Positions 34,276 to 43,575 of a stretch of DNA of 64,000 bases are shown piece by piece. The translations under genes were made by a program, and so were the position numbers. Numbering within the stretch: the stretch's first letter is position 1; each line of letters begins with the position of its first letter. Below the pieces are notes generated by a model that saw nothing but the letters and a program-made list of their open reading frames with translations, ran no database searches and was not told where the DNA came from. Origin of the DNA: RGIG4708 sp045538875 (GTDB lineage: Bacteria; Bacillota; Clostridia; UMGS1810); assembly GCA_045538875.1 (NCBI GenBank), contig JAZQEG010000007.1, positions 34,485 to 98,484 on the forward strand, given 5' to 3'.

Positions 34276-34669
34276 AATAAGATATGTATTGTTTTTGTTT
34301 TAACAACATCAAAAGCATATACATAATTATCTAATGGAAAGATTTGGTAACAGAGTCTTCCAAGCGATTACTTCGGACCACTCCTTTTGGAGTTAAGGCC
34401 ATACGGACAGCCGGGTCCACTGCCGATTGGCGGATAGCCGCCTTATTGATTGAGTTAAAAGCTCAGTTTTGCTAAGTTGGTTACTATAAACCGATGCCTT
34501 GCGGCATACAACTTGTGAAATGGTCAATAAAGAGTAGTAAAAGTATTGTTGCTATATAGACTCTGAACCCATTAGGATATGATACTGTATGTTTATACTC
34601 CCAGTAGGGATTATTATGGTACATTACAAGTGGCATGCTGCATATTTGCGGCATGCCGCTTTTTGTTTT
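34276..34669 (+). ncRNA. structured RNA, family not assigned (independent small RNA or potABCD leader)
   Basis: A 400-base non-coding stretch with its own promoter and a strong terminator. An 8 bp stem CAGAGTCT (34351-34358) / AGACTCTG (34558-34565) closes a domain of about 215 bases containing hairpins ACTCC/GGAGT, TGAG/CTCA and an arm AAGTTG (34474) / CAACTT (34509) that encloses ATGCC/GGCAT. TATGTAT/ATACATA pair further out near 34284 and 34316. After the domain comes CCCAGTAGGG and the terminator. Motifs of tmRNA, RNase P RNA, SRP RNA, T-box, lysine, SAM and cobalamin switches are not present. A raiA-type RNA is the class I would test first, without proof. It ends 42 bases before potA, so control of polyamine uptake is also possible. 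Confidence 0.6.
34629..34669 (+). terminator. intrinsic terminator between the structured RNA and potA
   Basis: Ten-base arms AGTGGCATGC / GCATGCCGCT around a 12-base loop, followed by TTTTTGTTTT. Confidence 0.9.
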
Positions 34670-34710
34670 GCGGCAACCATCATTTTATTGTTCAAAAGAG
34701 GTACAAAAAC

Positions 34711-35826
34711 ATGCAAAAGATTATCGAACTTAAAAATATTTCTAAGTCTTTTGACGGAGAATCGGTGCTCAACGACATAAGCCTTTACATTACCGACAAC
34801 GAATTTATAACTTTGCTCGGCCCCTCGGGCTGCGGCAAAACAACTATGCTGCGTATTATAAGCGGCTTTGAGCATGCCGACAGCGGCGAAGTAATTTTTA
34901 TGGGGCAAAAAATCAATGACACACCTCCACACAAACGCAATGTAAACACCGTTTTTCAAAAATATGCGCTGTTTCCGCACCTCAATGTGTTTGAAAATGT
35001 GGCATTTCCGCTGCGCGAAAGAAAGGTGCCAAAACAAATAATAAAACAAAAGGTAGAAAAGATGCTTTCGCTTGTTATGCTGCCGGGCTTTGGCAACCGC
35101 AAGGTTACCAGCCTTTCGGGAGGTCAGCAACAGCGTGTTGCAATTGCGAGAGCGCTTATAAATGAGCCAAAGGTGCTTTTGCTCGACGAGCCTCTTGGCG
35201 CACTCGACCTCAAGCTGCGAAAAGATATGCAGCAGGAACTTAAAAAAATTCAAAAAAGCACGGGGATTACCTTTATATTTGTAACCCACGATCAGGAAGA
35301 GGCAATGAGCATGTCCGACACCATTGTGGTTATGAGCGAAGGTAAAATTCAGCAAATAGGCACACCTCAGGATATATACAACGAACCTGTAAATGCCTTT
35401 GTTGCAGATTTTATAGGCGAGAGCAATATAATAGACGGCATTATGACAGAGGACTTTATGGTTAGCTTTGGCGGACACCAATTTCCCTGCCTTGACAAAG
35501 GCTTTGGCAAAAATGAGCCTGTAGATGTGGTAATACGCCCTGAAGATATAGACATTGTTGAACCAGACAAGGGGATGCTATGCGGTGTGGTTACATCTGT
35601 AACATTTATGGGTGTTCACAACGAAATTATTGTAGATATAGGCGGTTTTAAATGGATGATACAAACCACCGATTCGGCAGAGGTTGACCAGCAAATTGGT
35701 ATTTATCTTGAGCCTAATGATATTCATATTATGAAAAAATCTGAATATTCAGGTATGTATGGCGATTACTCATCGTTTTCCAACGAGCTTGATGAGCTTT
35801 CCAACCTTGGAGGTGAAGAGCAATAA
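34711..35826 (+). CDS. potA: spermidine/putrescine ABC transporter ATP-binding protein
   Basis: Energises polyamine import. Start ATG 34711 follows AGAGGT and gives 371 residues; a longer frame from 34579 would run through the terminator. Walker A GPSGCGKTT, Q-loop, signature LSGGQQQRVAIARAL, Walker B LLLDEPLGALD and the His of VTHDQEEAMSMSD are all present, followed by a C-terminal TOBE domain (about 280-350) with VDVVIRPEDIDIVE. First gene of potABCD, whose members overlap or abut; potB starts in its stop codon. Confidence 0.95.
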   Translation: MQKIIELKNISKSFDGESVLNDISLYITDNEFITLLGPSGCGKTTMLRIISGFEHADSGEVIFMGQKINDTPPHKRNVNTVFQKYALFPHLNVFENVAFPLRERKVPKQIIKQKVEKMLSLVMLPGFGNRKVTSLSGGQQQRVAIARALINEPKVLLLDEPLGALDLKLRKDMQQELKKIQKSTGITFIFVTHDQEEAMSMSDTIVVMSEGKIQQIGTPQDIYNEPVNAFVADFIGESNIIDGIMTEDFMVSFGGHQFPCLDKGFGKNEPVDVVIRPEDIDIVEPDKGMLCGVVTSVTFMGVHNEIIVDIGGFKWMIQTTDSAEVDQQIGIYLEPNDIHIMKKSEYSGMYGDYSSFSNELDELSNLGGEEQ

Positions 35827-36707
35827 TGATCAAAACCTCACCAAAGCGCAAAGGTGGCACAAATATGGCACTTGCGCCGTATTCGGTATGGTCGCTGTTG
35901 TTTATAATTGTGCCGCTTGTTTTTGTTGCATACTACGCTTTTACCGACAACAACTTCAAATTTACCACAGAGCACATTACCCGATTTTTTACTGCCACCA
36001 GCAACATTACAGGTGATGACGGAGCTGTTTCCGAGGTGCGTACATATTTGCTGATATTTTGGCGTTCGCTGAGGCTGGCGGCAATCTCCACCATAATTTG
36101 TCTGCTTATGGGTTATCCCATGGCATACATTATGGCACGCTCATCGCAAAAGACACAAAAAACCATGCTAACATTAATTATGATCCCTATGTGGATGAAC
36201 TTTCTTATTCGTACATATGCCTGGATGACCATTTTACAGGACAGCGGTATTTTTAATGGTATACTTGGGCTTTTGGGTTTGGGTCAGGTGCATATTATCG
36301 GCACAGAGAGCGCCGTAATTATAGGTATGGTGTACGACTATTTTCCGTATATGATATTGCCTATATACTCTATTATGGCAAAAATGGACATCAAGCTGGT
36401 GGAAGCGGCAAGAGATTTGGGCTGCAACAGCATTTCGGTTGTGCGCAGAGTAATACTTCCTTTAAGTATGCCTGGAGTAATTTCGGGAATTACAATGGTT
36501 TTGATTCCGTCTATCAGTACATTTTACATTTCGCAAAAGCTTGGCAACGGCAAATTCTTTTTGATTGGTGATGCAATTGAAAGTCAGTACATTGCAAACA
36601 ATTTGCACTTTGCTGCGGCAATTGCTTTTATACTTATGCTTATTTTGCTTGCAGGTATGATGCTTATGAAATATTTTTCGGCAAAGCATGTTTATGGGGG
36701 TGAGTAA
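35826..36707 (+). CDS. potB: spermidine/putrescine ABC transporter permease PotB
   Basis: Membrane component of the polyamine importer. 293 residues with six hydrophobic segments; the start ATG overlaps the potA stop (TAATG). The coupling-loop motif that contacts PotA is EAARDLGCNSISVVRRVILPLSMPG (about 195-219). A periplasmic-side loop with FTTEHITRFFTATSN follows the first helix, as in PotB/PotH proteins. Confidence 0.93.
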   Translation: MIKTSPKRKGGTNMALAPYSVWSLLFIIVPLVFVAYYAFTDNNFKFTTEHITRFFTATSNITGDDGAVSEVRTYLLIFWRSLRLAAISTIICLLMGYPMAYIMARSSQKTQKTMLTLIMIPMWMNFLIRTYAWMTILQDSGIFNGILGLLGLGQVHIIGTESAVIIGMVYDYFPYMILPIYSIMAKMDIKLVEAARDLGCNSISVVRRVILPLSMPGVISGITMVLIPSISTFYISQKLGNGKFFLIGDAIESQYIANNLHFAAAIAFILMLILLAGMMLMKYFSAKHVYGGE

Positions 36708-37541
36708 ATGAAAATATCTTCAAAAATTTACAGCGGCTTGATTTTTGCTTTTTTGTTTGCTCCCATTGTGGTACTGCTTGTGTTTTCGTTTAACCAGAGC
36801 AAAAGCCTGTCGGTATTTTCGGGGTTTTCGCTCAAGTGGTATCAAGAGCTGTTTGACGACCAAAACACCCTTGAATCGGTAAAAAACTCTTTGCTTTTGG
36901 CTGCGTCTGCTACCATTGTTTCCACAATTATGGGTACTGCAGCAGCAGTTGGCATAAACAAGCTGCGCTCCAAATGGTATCGTACCGCTATGAACACGGT
37001 TACCGATATACCTATGACCAACCCCGACATTATAACAGGCATTTCGCTTATGCTTATGTTTGTGTTTGTTGGCAGGCTTTTTGGTGCACGCACAAGCCTC
37101 AACTTTTGGACAATGCTTATTGCACATGTTACTTTTTGCCTGCCGTATGTTATACTTCAGGTGTTGCCAAAGCTCAGGCAGCTTGACCGCTCATTGATAG
37201 AGGCTGCAATGGACCTTGGCTGCACACCGCTTCGTGCATTTTTTAGGGCAGAGCTGCCCGAAATAATGCCGAGCATTGTAACAGGTGCCATTATGGCATT
37301 TACTCTTTCGCTTGACGATTTTGTAATAAGCTATTTTACAGCAGGCACGGGCTTTATGACACTGCCAATTCGCATATACAGTATGACAAAAAAGACAGTT
37401 ACACCCAAAATGTATGCACTGGCAACAATCATATTCTTTGTGACTATGGCACTGCTGCTAATCAGCAATATAATAGACAATGATGACAGCAAAAAACTCC
37501 GTGAGCTAAAGAACAAACAAAAAGCTCACAAAAACAAATAA
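36708..37541 (+). CDS. potC: spermidine/putrescine ABC transporter permease PotC
   Basis: Second permease, 277 residues, six hydrophobic segments, coupling loop EAAMDLGCTPLRAFFRAELPE near 165-185. ATG 36708 directly follows the potB stop, with GGGGGTGAG inside potB as ribosome site. N-terminal SGLIFAFLFAPIVVLLVFSFNQSK and SLKWYQELF are typical of PotC. Confidence 0.94.
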   Translation: MKISSKIYSGLIFAFLFAPIVVLLVFSFNQSKSLSVFSGFSLKWYQELFDDQNTLESVKNSLLLAASATIVSTIMGTAAAVGINKLRSKWYRTAMNTVTDIPMTNPDIITGISLMLMFVFVGRLFGARTSLNFWTMLIAHVTFCLPYVILQVLPKLRQLDRSLIEAAMDLGCTPLRAFFRAELPEIMPSIVTGAIMAFTLSLDDFVISYFTAGTGFMTLPIRIYSMTKKTVTPKMYALATIIFFVTMALLLISNIIDNDDSKKLRELKNKQKAHKNK

Positions 37542-37559
37542 ACTCTGGGAGGAAATAAA

Positions 37560-38672
37560 ATGAACAGAAAATTTACTGCACTGGTTGCATTGCTTGCAAT
37601 GCTTGTTTGCATATGCTTTGCAGGTTGCTCAGGTTCTGACACCCTTACGCTTAATGTTTACAACTGGGGCGAATATATATCTGACGGCAGCGAGGACAGC
37701 TTTGACACTATAAAAGAATTTGAAAAATGGTATGAGCAAACCTACGGCGTAAAAGTAAAGGTAAATTACGATACCTATACCTCCAACGAGGATATGTACA
37801 ACAAAATATCCAGCGGTGCACTCAGCTATGATGTTATATTCCCATCTGACTATATGATTGCCCGTATGAAGCAAGAAAATATGCTTTTGCCTCTTAATTT
37901 TGACAACATACCAAACTATCAGTACATCAACGAAAACTTTAAAGGCTTGTATTACGACAGTGACAACAAATATACTGTGCCATATGCATATGGCATTGTT
38001 GGTATTATATACAACGCCAACCAGGTTGACCAAAAAGACACAGGCAGTTGGGATTTAATGTGGAACCAAAAGTATGCAGGATCGATTTTGCAGTTTAACA
38101 ACTCGCGCGATGCATTTGGTACTGCAATGTACAAGCTTGGCCTTGATGTAAACACAGAGGACAAGTTGGTATGGCAAACAGCAAGCGAGCAATTGCTTGA
38201 GCAACGCCCGCTTGTTTACAGCTATGTTATGGACGAAATTTTTAACATGATGGAATCGGGCGAGGCTGCCATTGGTGCATACTATGCAGGCGACTATTTT
38301 ACCATGAGAGACAATCAGGCTGATGATGTAGACCTTAGGTTTTACTACCCTGACCCAACCAACCTTTATGTAGATGCTATGTGCATCCCTAAAGGCTGTA
38401 ACAATCAGCAACTTGCAGAAATATTTATTAACTATATGCTGTCTGAGCAACCTGCAATTGCAAATGCCGAGTACACCTGCTATGCTTCGCCAAACAGCCT
38501 TGTTTACCAAAGCCAACAATATATAAATGATATGGGTGAAGATGCAATTAAAGTGCTTTACCCCGAAATTGCGGACTTTGCACAAAAATATAACACCTAT
38601 GCTTACCGCAATTTGAGCACTGATTTGCTTGATTATATCAATACACTGTGGGAAACAGTAAAAATCAACTAA
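37560..38672 (+). CDS. potD: spermidine/putrescine-binding lipoprotein PotD
   Basis: Extracellular substrate-binding protein tethered as a lipoprotein. Signal peptide with lipobox CFAGC (Cys at about residue 22). The mature part shows LNVYNWGEYISDG, YDTYTSNEDMYNKI, YDVIFPSDYMIARM, the pattern of PotD/PotF proteins in which aromatic and acidic residues bind the polyamine. 370 residues. GGGAGG precedes ATG 37560, 19 bases after potC. Ends the operon; only a weak hairpin (GAGC/GCTC near 38687) follows. Confidence 0.94.
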   Translation: MNRKFTALVALLAMLVCICFAGCSGSDTLTLNVYNWGEYISDGSEDSFDTIKEFEKWYEQTYGVKVKVNYDTYTSNEDMYNKISSGALSYDVIFPSDYMIARMKQENMLLPLNFDNIPNYQYINENFKGLYYDSDNKYTVPYAYGIVGIIYNANQVDQKDTGSWDLMWNQKYAGSILQFNNSRDAFGTAMYKLGLDVNTEDKLVWQTASEQLLEQRPLVYSYVMDEIFNMMESGEAAIGAYYAGDYFTMRDNQADDVDLRFYYPDPTNLYVDAMCIPKGCNNQQLAEIFINYMLSEQPAIANAEYTCYASPNSLVYQSQQYINDMGEDAIKVLYPEIADFAQKYNTYAYRNLSTDLLDYINTLWETVKIN

Positions 38673-38701
38673 GCAAGTGTTAAAAATGAGCGATTGCTCT
38701 G

Positions 38702-40168
38702 TTAGTTTTGCAAATTATACAACTCATTTATTTCAAGTACAATTTCACGAAAAGGCGGTATGCATGCTATGCTGCCGCTTTTTCCGTTTTCGCAAAAAAC
38801 TGCCATTGCATACTGCGGGTTTTGGTATGGAAAGTAGCCACAAAACCAACCATGAACCATAGTGCCCGCCTCACCATCAGCCCAGCCGGTTTCGGCAGAG
38901 CCTGTTTTGCCCGCAACGGCAACAATTCCGTTTTGTACCCCCTGAGCAGTGCCTTCAAGCACGCATTCGCGCATCATATCGCCAATTTGTATTGCATGCT
39001 GCTTTGGTATGACAATGTGGCTGCTGTCCTGCCGCAGGTTTTGCAATACTGCTCCGTTATAATCTACAATAGCATCTGCAACATTAACGCTTTTTGCAAT
39101 GCCGTCATTGGCAACAACGGCACACACATATGCCGCCTGCAAAGGTGTTACAAGCACCTCTCCCTGACCTATTGATATATTTGCACACTCTCTTTGAGTG
39201 TAAAATTCCCTTAAAGGCAATAGCCCCGGAGTTTCGCCAATATCTATATTAACAAGGGTGTTACCCAGCCCAAAGCGCTGTGCCATTTGTATTACTTTTT
39301 TGCCGCCTGCTGTTTGCCCCAAATTGTAAAAAAACAAATTGCAGGATTGTGCAAAGGCATTTTTAAAGTTGAGCACACCGTGTCCATCCTGATTGTGGCA
39401 CAAAAACTCAGCTCCGTCTATATTTACATACCCATTGCAGTAAACTGGAGCTTGTGCACCTTGCTCAATAGCCGCTGCCGAAGTTATTATTTTAAAAATA
39501 CTGCCTGCGTTGTACGAACACAGTGCTTTGTTAAGCAGAGGACTGTCCGCATCGTCCATGTTGTCGGCAATGTTGTTTTGGTTATACTCAGGGCGGCTCA
39601 CCATTGCCTTTATGTCAAAGGTGTGTGTGTCCAATATAACAATTGCGCCGCTTTTAATATATTTTGAGGCGGCATTTTCGGCGATTTTTTGAATTTTGTA
39701 ATCAAGAGTTGTCCTTATGTTGCTTTGTGGCAAATAATTGTAGTTTTTTGTTGCAAAATTGTCCCATATTGGAGCACCGTTGACATCACGGACATATGAT
39801 GCATAGCTTTTACCATTGGTGCGCAGTACATGGTCAAATGCACTCTCTATTCCGCTTATGCCCTGCCCATCAAAATCTACATACCCCAAAAGATGCTTTG
39901 CAAGGCTGTTGCTTGTGTACCTTGCCCTTACAGGAACGGTGCTGCCAAAAACCTCTTTGGACTGTGCCTCACTCCTGTCACAAAAGGGTATCATATTGCA
40001 GTCGTATATACAACCGCGCCACCGCTTTACCTCCTCGCTGTATGTGCGCTGATTTGATGCCATTTGCGACAGCTTGTCGCCCTGTATAACCGCCACATTA
40101 AATATGTGCACTGCCAAAAATGATATTGCCGTAACAAATGCTACCATCAAAATTTTTATGTTTTTCAT
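38702..40168 (-). CDS. class B penicillin-binding protein (transpeptidase)
   Basis: Cell-wall transpeptidase with a single N-terminal membrane helix (about 6-26). The start ATG 40168 has TGAGG at a proper distance; a GTG 12 bases upstream lies in that site. 488 residues: N-terminal dimerisation region with GGxS-type pedestal (IRTTLDYKIQKIAENAA), then the transpeptidase domain with SxxK (AGSIFKI), SCN and KTG (GKTGSAETGW) motifs. It is shorter than FtsI or SpoVD, lacks PASTA domains, and resembles the PbpA/PBP2-like single proteins of clostridia. Monocistronic, divergent from the CobW gene. Confidence 0.9.
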   Translation of the reverse strand: MKNIKILMVAFVTAISFLAVHIFNVAVIQGDKLSQMASNQRTYSEEVKRWRGCIYDCNMIPFCDRSEAQSKEVFGSTVPVRARYTSNSLAKHLLGYVDFDGQGISGIESAFDHVLRTNGKSYASYVRDVNGAPIWDNFATKNYNYLPQSNIRTTLDYKIQKIAENAASKYIKSGAIVILDTHTFDIKAMVSRPEYNQNNIADNMDDADSPLLNKALCSYNAGSIFKIITSAAAIEQGAQAPVYCNGYVNIDGAEFLCHNQDGHGVLNFKNAFAQSCNLFFYNLGQTAGGKKVIQMAQRFGLGNTLVNIDIGETPGLLPLREFYTQRECANISIGQGEVLVTPLQAAYVCAVVANDGIAKSVNVADAIVDYNGAVLQNLRQDSSHIVIPKQHAIQIGDMMRECVLEGTAQGVQNGIVAVAGKTGSAETGWADGEAGTMVHGWFCGYFPYQNPQYAMAVFCENGKSGSIACIPPFREIVLEINELYNLQN

Positions 40169-40247
40169 ATAATACCTCACTGCCGTAAATAATAAGATAA
40201 TGTCTAGTATTTACCAACAGACAGTATATATACAACCCCTTGACTCA

Positions 40248-40276
40248 TTGACTTTATTTTAAATTTGATTTATAAT
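40248..40276 (+). promoter_or_regulatory. SigA promoter for the CobW-type operon
   Basis: TTGACT (40248-40253), 17-base spacer, TATAAT (40271-40276), 41 bases before the gene. No clear Zur-type palindrome is seen around it. Confidence 0.8.
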
Positions 40277-40316
40277 GTTTACATATTTATTTTATTTTCC
40301 AAAGGGATGACTTATT

Positions 40317-41420
40317 ATGACAAAAATCGATGTTTTTTCGGGTTTTTTGGGTGCAGGAAAAACCACACTTATCAAAAAGCTTATTGCCGAAAGCTACAAT
40401 GGCGAAAAGCTTGTACTTATTGAAAATGAATTTGGTGAAATCGGCATAGACAGCGGATTTTTAAAAGATGCAGGAATACAAATTACCGAAATGAATTCGG
40501 GCTGTATATGCTGCAGCCTTGTGGGTGATTTTGCAAAAGCATTGCAAAAGGTGCTGGATGAGTACTCGCCCGACCGTATACTCATTGAGCCATCGGGAGT
40601 AGGCAAGCTCAGCGATGTACTTGGAGCAGTTGCGGGCGTGTGTGGCAAGGATGTTGAAATTGGCAGTGCGGCAACTGTTGTTGATGCAACAAAATGCAAA
40701 ATGTATATGAAAAACTTTGGCGAATTTTTTAACAATCAAATTGAGCATGCTCATTGCATAATACTCAGCCACACCGAAAATATGAGTGATGAAAAAATTG
40801 CAGAGTGCACAAAGCTTTTGCGTGAGCACAACAGCGATGCCGTAATTGTAACAACCCCATGGGCCAAACTTGAGGGTGTACAGCTGCGTGCAGCAATCGA
40901 AAAAACCGAAACCCTCCAAAACACAATGGAGAATATGATACATTCGCATATGGATCATCACCACGACGGAGAATGCGGCTGCGAGCATCATCACGGGCAC
41001 CATCACGATGAAGAGTGCGGCTGCGAGCATCATCACGGGCACCATCACAATGAAGAGTGCGAATGTGACCATCATCACAACCATCATCACGACCACGATA
41101 AAGAGTGCGACTGCGGTTGCGGCGGACATCATCACCATCACGCAGATGAGGTGTTTGAAAGCATTGGCATAGAAACCGCAAAAAAATACTCCAAACAACA
41201 AATTGAAACCATACTCGAAAGCTTTTTGGATGAGTCAAAATATGGTATGGTGCTGCGTGCAAAAGGTATTGTTGCCGGCGAGGACGGCAAGTGGATTCAC
41301 TTTGATTATGTGCCGGGCGAAGCAGACATCCGCACAGGCAGCGCAGAGGTAACAGGCAGAATTTGCGTTATCGGCTCAAAAATAAACAAAGATAAAATTA
41401 ACGAATTATTCAACAATTAA
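40317..41420 (+). CDS. CobW/G3E GTPase metallochaperone with Cys/His-rich metal-binding insert
   Basis: P-loop GTPase of the COG0523 family, which deliver zinc, cobalt or related metals to target proteins. 367 residues: Walker A SGFLGAGKTTLIKK (8-21), family CxCC metal motif GCICCSL (about 63-69), EPSGVGKLSD, then a Cys/His-rich region (about 205-275) of tandem 14-residue units CGCEHHHGHHHDEE and variants, then the CobW C-terminal domain (YGMVLRAKGIV...). The insert should bind several metal ions. AAAGGGATG precedes the ATG. A second G3E gene follows after 17 bases, so the two probably act together in metal supply. Which metal cannot be told. Confidence 0.93.
   Translation: MTKIDVFSGFLGAGKTTLIKKLIAESYNGEKLVLIENEFGEIGIDSGFLKDAGIQITEMNSGCICCSLVGDFAKALQKVLDEYSPDRILIEPSGVGKLSDVLGAVAGVCGKDVEIGSAATVVDATKCKMYMKNFGEFFNNQIEHAHCIILSHTENMSDEKIAECTKLLREHNSDAVIVTTPWAKLEGVQLRAAIEKTETLQNTMENMIHSHMDHHHDGECGCEHHHGHHHDEECGCEHHHGHHHNEECECDHHHNHHHDHDKECDCGCGGHHHHHADEVFESIGIETAKKYSKQQIETILESFLDESKYGMVLRAKGIVAGEDGKWIHFDYVPGEADIRTGSAEVTGRICVIGSKINKDKINELFNN
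40971..41142 (+). repeat. 42 bp tandem repeat coding the Cys/His-rich region
   Basis: Two near-identical 42-base units followed by two diverged ones; each codes about 14 residues with three Cys/acidic and six His. The identical DNA suggests recent unit duplication. Confidence 0.85.
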
Positions 41421-41437
41421 AAGGTTTGGTGATAAAT

Positions 41438-42385
41438 ATGGCAAATATGACAGCAGTATATTTGTTTACGGGCTTTCTTGAAGCAGGCAAAACCAAAGCA
41501 ATTCAGGAAACTTTAGAGGACGAAAGATTTTGTGACGGCGAAAAAAACCTAATACTTTTGTGTGAAGAAGGAATAGAAGAATATGATGTGTCAAAATTCC
41601 CCAGCGGCACAACTGTAATTGAAGTTGTTGAATCGCCCGAAGATTTAAACAAAGCGTATCTTACAAGGCTTAACAAAAGGCACAAGCCCGATAAGGTTAT
41701 TGTAGAATACAACGGCATGTGGATGCTGGACAAGCTGTTTGAGAGCCTGCCTGACAAATGGGGAATATATCAGGAAATTTTTGTTGTTGACTGTAAAACC
41801 TTTGAAAGCTACAATGCAAATATGCGCTCCCTTATGGTTGACAAGCTGCGCACCTGTGAGCTTGTGGTGTTTAACAGACCACTGCTTAACACCGACAGGG
41901 AAAAATTTCACAAAATTGTGCGCGGGGTAAGCAGACAGACAAACATAGGGTACGAAATGTACGACGGCACAATGGAATATGACGAAATTGAGGACCCGCT
42001 GCCATTTGATATAAATGCAAAGGTAATTAAAATTGAGGACAGAGATTACGCTCTGTGGTTTAGGGATTTTACTGAAGAAATGCCCAAATACATTGGCAAA
42101 ACCGTTAGCTTTACAGCAATTGTAGGCGTACACAAAAACTTGCCCGAGGGCAATGTTGTTGCAGGCAGGCATGTAATGACCTGCTGTGTTGACGATATAG
42201 AATTTAAAGGCATACTTTGCAAATGCGGCTCTCTGCCTATGCCTCAAAACAGGCAGTGGGTTAAGCTTACTGCAAAGCTTGTGCACGAGTACAGCCCCGT
42301 TTATAAGCAAAACGGGCCTATACTTGAGGCAATAGCTATTGAGCCTGCTTGTGTTCCCGAGCAGGAGGTTGCAACCTTTTATTAA
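41438..42385 (+). CDS. G3E GTPase domain fused to a DUF1980 (YcgQ-like) domain
   Basis: 315 residues with ATG 41438 behind GGTGAT; a TTG 12 bases upstream is less likely. The N-terminal half has a CobW-type P loop (TGFLEAGKTKAIQ, 10-22) but no CxCC motif, and the usual NKxD is not obvious (NRPL). The C-terminal 105 residues (FTAIVGVHKNLPEGNVVAGR, CCVDDIEFKGILCKCG) match the pattern of the TIGR03943/DUF1980 family known from YcgQ, which sits with the YcgR permease in zinc-related loci. So a switch domain and a probable metal-linked OB-like domain are in one chain. No YcgR is present here. Ends at a terminator shared with fba. Confidence 0.75.
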   Translation: MANMTAVYLFTGFLEAGKTKAIQETLEDERFCDGEKNLILLCEEGIEEYDVSKFPSGTTVIEVVESPEDLNKAYLTRLNKRHKPDKVIVEYNGMWMLDKLFESLPDKWGIYQEIFVVDCKTFESYNANMRSLMVDKLRTCELVVFNRPLLNTDREKFHKIVRGVSRQTNIGYEMYDGTMEYDEIEDPLPFDINAKVIKIEDRDYALWFRDFTEEMPKYIGKTVSFTAIVGVHKNLPEGNVVAGRHVMTCCVDDIEFKGILCKCGSLPMPQNRQWVKLTAKLVHEYSPVYKQNGPILEAIAIEPACVPEQEVATFY

Positions 42386-42452
42386 TTTAGCTCACACTTG
42401 TTCATTTTAAAAGGTGAAGTTTTGCTGCATTAAAATACTTAATTTATAAATA

Positions 42453-42487
42453 AAAAAATCGTATTGGCCTCGCCAATACGATTTTTT
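42453..42487. terminator. bidirectional terminator between the G3E fusion and fba
   Basis: Stem AAAAAATCGTATTGGC / GCCAATACGATTTTTT with a three-base loop between converging genes. Confidence 0.92.
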
Positions 42488-42495
42488 GTAATTTA

Positions 42496-43359
42496 TTATG
42501 CTTTGCCAACAGAACCAAAAAGCTCCATCTTTTCTTTAACAGTAGCCTTGATTGCTTCTGAGCCTGGAGCAAGGAGCTTACGAGGGTCAAAGCCTTTGCC
42601 CTGCAAGTCTTTGCCTGCCTCGATATATTCTCTTGTGGCAGCAGCAAACGAAAGCTGACATTCGGTGTTAACATTGATTTTGGAAACACCAAGGGATATA
42701 GCTGTTTTAATCATATCTTCAGGGATACCTGTACCACCATGAAGAACAAGAGGCATTGGAGTTGTAGCATTGCTGATTTGTTCGAGCACATCAAAACGAA
42801 GGCCTGTCCAGTTTGCAGGATATTTGCCATGGATGTTGCCAATACCTGCAGCAAGCATATCTACGCCAAGGTCGGCAATCATTTTACATTCGTTAACATC
42901 AGCAACTTCACCATTACCAATAACGCCGTCCTCTTCTCCGCCAATTGAGCCAACCTCTGCCTCTACAGAAATGCCCTTTTCGTGAGCGATACGGATAATT
43001 TCTTTGGTTTTTTCGATATTTTCATCAATAGGATAGTGCGAGCCGTCAAACATTACCGATGAAAAACCTGCCTCTATTACTTTGAGTGCATGCTCATAGC
43101 TGCCGTGGTCGAGGTGAAGAGCAACAGGCACTGTTATGCCAAGTTCATCAATCATACCATTTACCATACCTACAACAGTTTTGTAACCTGTCATATATTT
43201 TCCTGCACCTTCTGACACACCAAGAATAACAGGTGATTTAAGCTCCTCGGCAGTTTGAAGTATTGCTTTTGTCCATTCAAGATTGTTGATGTTGAACTGT
43301 CCAACCGCATACTTTCCTGCTTTAGCTTTGTTAAGCATTTCTTTTGCTGATACTAACAT
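42496..43359 (-). CDS. fba: class II fructose-1,6-bisphosphate aldolase
   Basis: Zinc-dependent aldolase of glycolysis: fructose-1,6-bisphosphate to dihydroxyacetone phosphate and glyceraldehyde-3-phosphate. 287 residues with HLDHGSYEHALKVIEAGFSSVMFDGSHYP (Asp and His at the zinc site), EAEVGSIGGEEDGV, GNIHGKYP and LHGGTGIPEDMI; size and motifs match the Fba of clostridia and Bacillus rather than tagatose aldolases, which cannot be ruled out fully. Consensus promoter and AGGAGG upstream indicate high expression. Confidence 0.94.
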   Translation of the reverse strand: MLVSAKEMLNKAKAGKYAVGQFNINNLEWTKAILQTAEELKSPVILGVSEGAGKYMTGYKTVVGMVNGMIDELGITVPVALHLDHGSYEHALKVIEAGFSSVMFDGSHYPIDENIEKTKEIIRIAHEKGISVEAEVGSIGGEEDGVIGNGEVADVNECKMIADLGVDMLAAGIGNIHGKYPANWTGLRFDVLEQISNATTPMPLVLHGGTGIPEDMIKTAISLGVSKINVNTECQLSFAAATREYIEAGKDLQGKGFDPRKLLAPGSEAIKATVKEKMELFGSVGKA

Positions 43360-43409
43360 TGCATTTCCTCCTGATTTATAAGATACTTTGTCAAAATCAT
43401 AACATAGTT

Positions 43410-43439
43410 ATTATACTGTATTTATATGTCTTATGTCAA
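43410..43439 (-). promoter_or_regulatory. SigA promoter for fba
   Basis: On the - strand TTGACA (43439-43434), 18-base spacer, TATAAT (43415-43410), about 50 bases before fba. Confidence 0.82.
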
Positions 43440-43575
43440 GATGTAGAGCTGCTGCAAAAAAATATTTGTCATATTTTGACACATATCCAAAAATGTGTTA
43501 TTATTTTGTTGTTTAAATTATTAATCTTAAGATAAATTTACTAAGCAAATTAAATGTCAATCGGAGAATTTTATT

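Noticed and set aside
34624..35481. Open - strand frame of 285 codons opposite potA
   Set aside because: It lies antisense to the well-supported potA and the preceding terminator, has no ribosome site and a composition rich in Cys/His/Tyr from antisense reading.
40461..41201. Open - strand frame of 246 codons opposite the His-rich CobW gene
   Set aside because: Runs of Met/Val come from reading the His codons (CATCAC) in antisense; no ribosome site.
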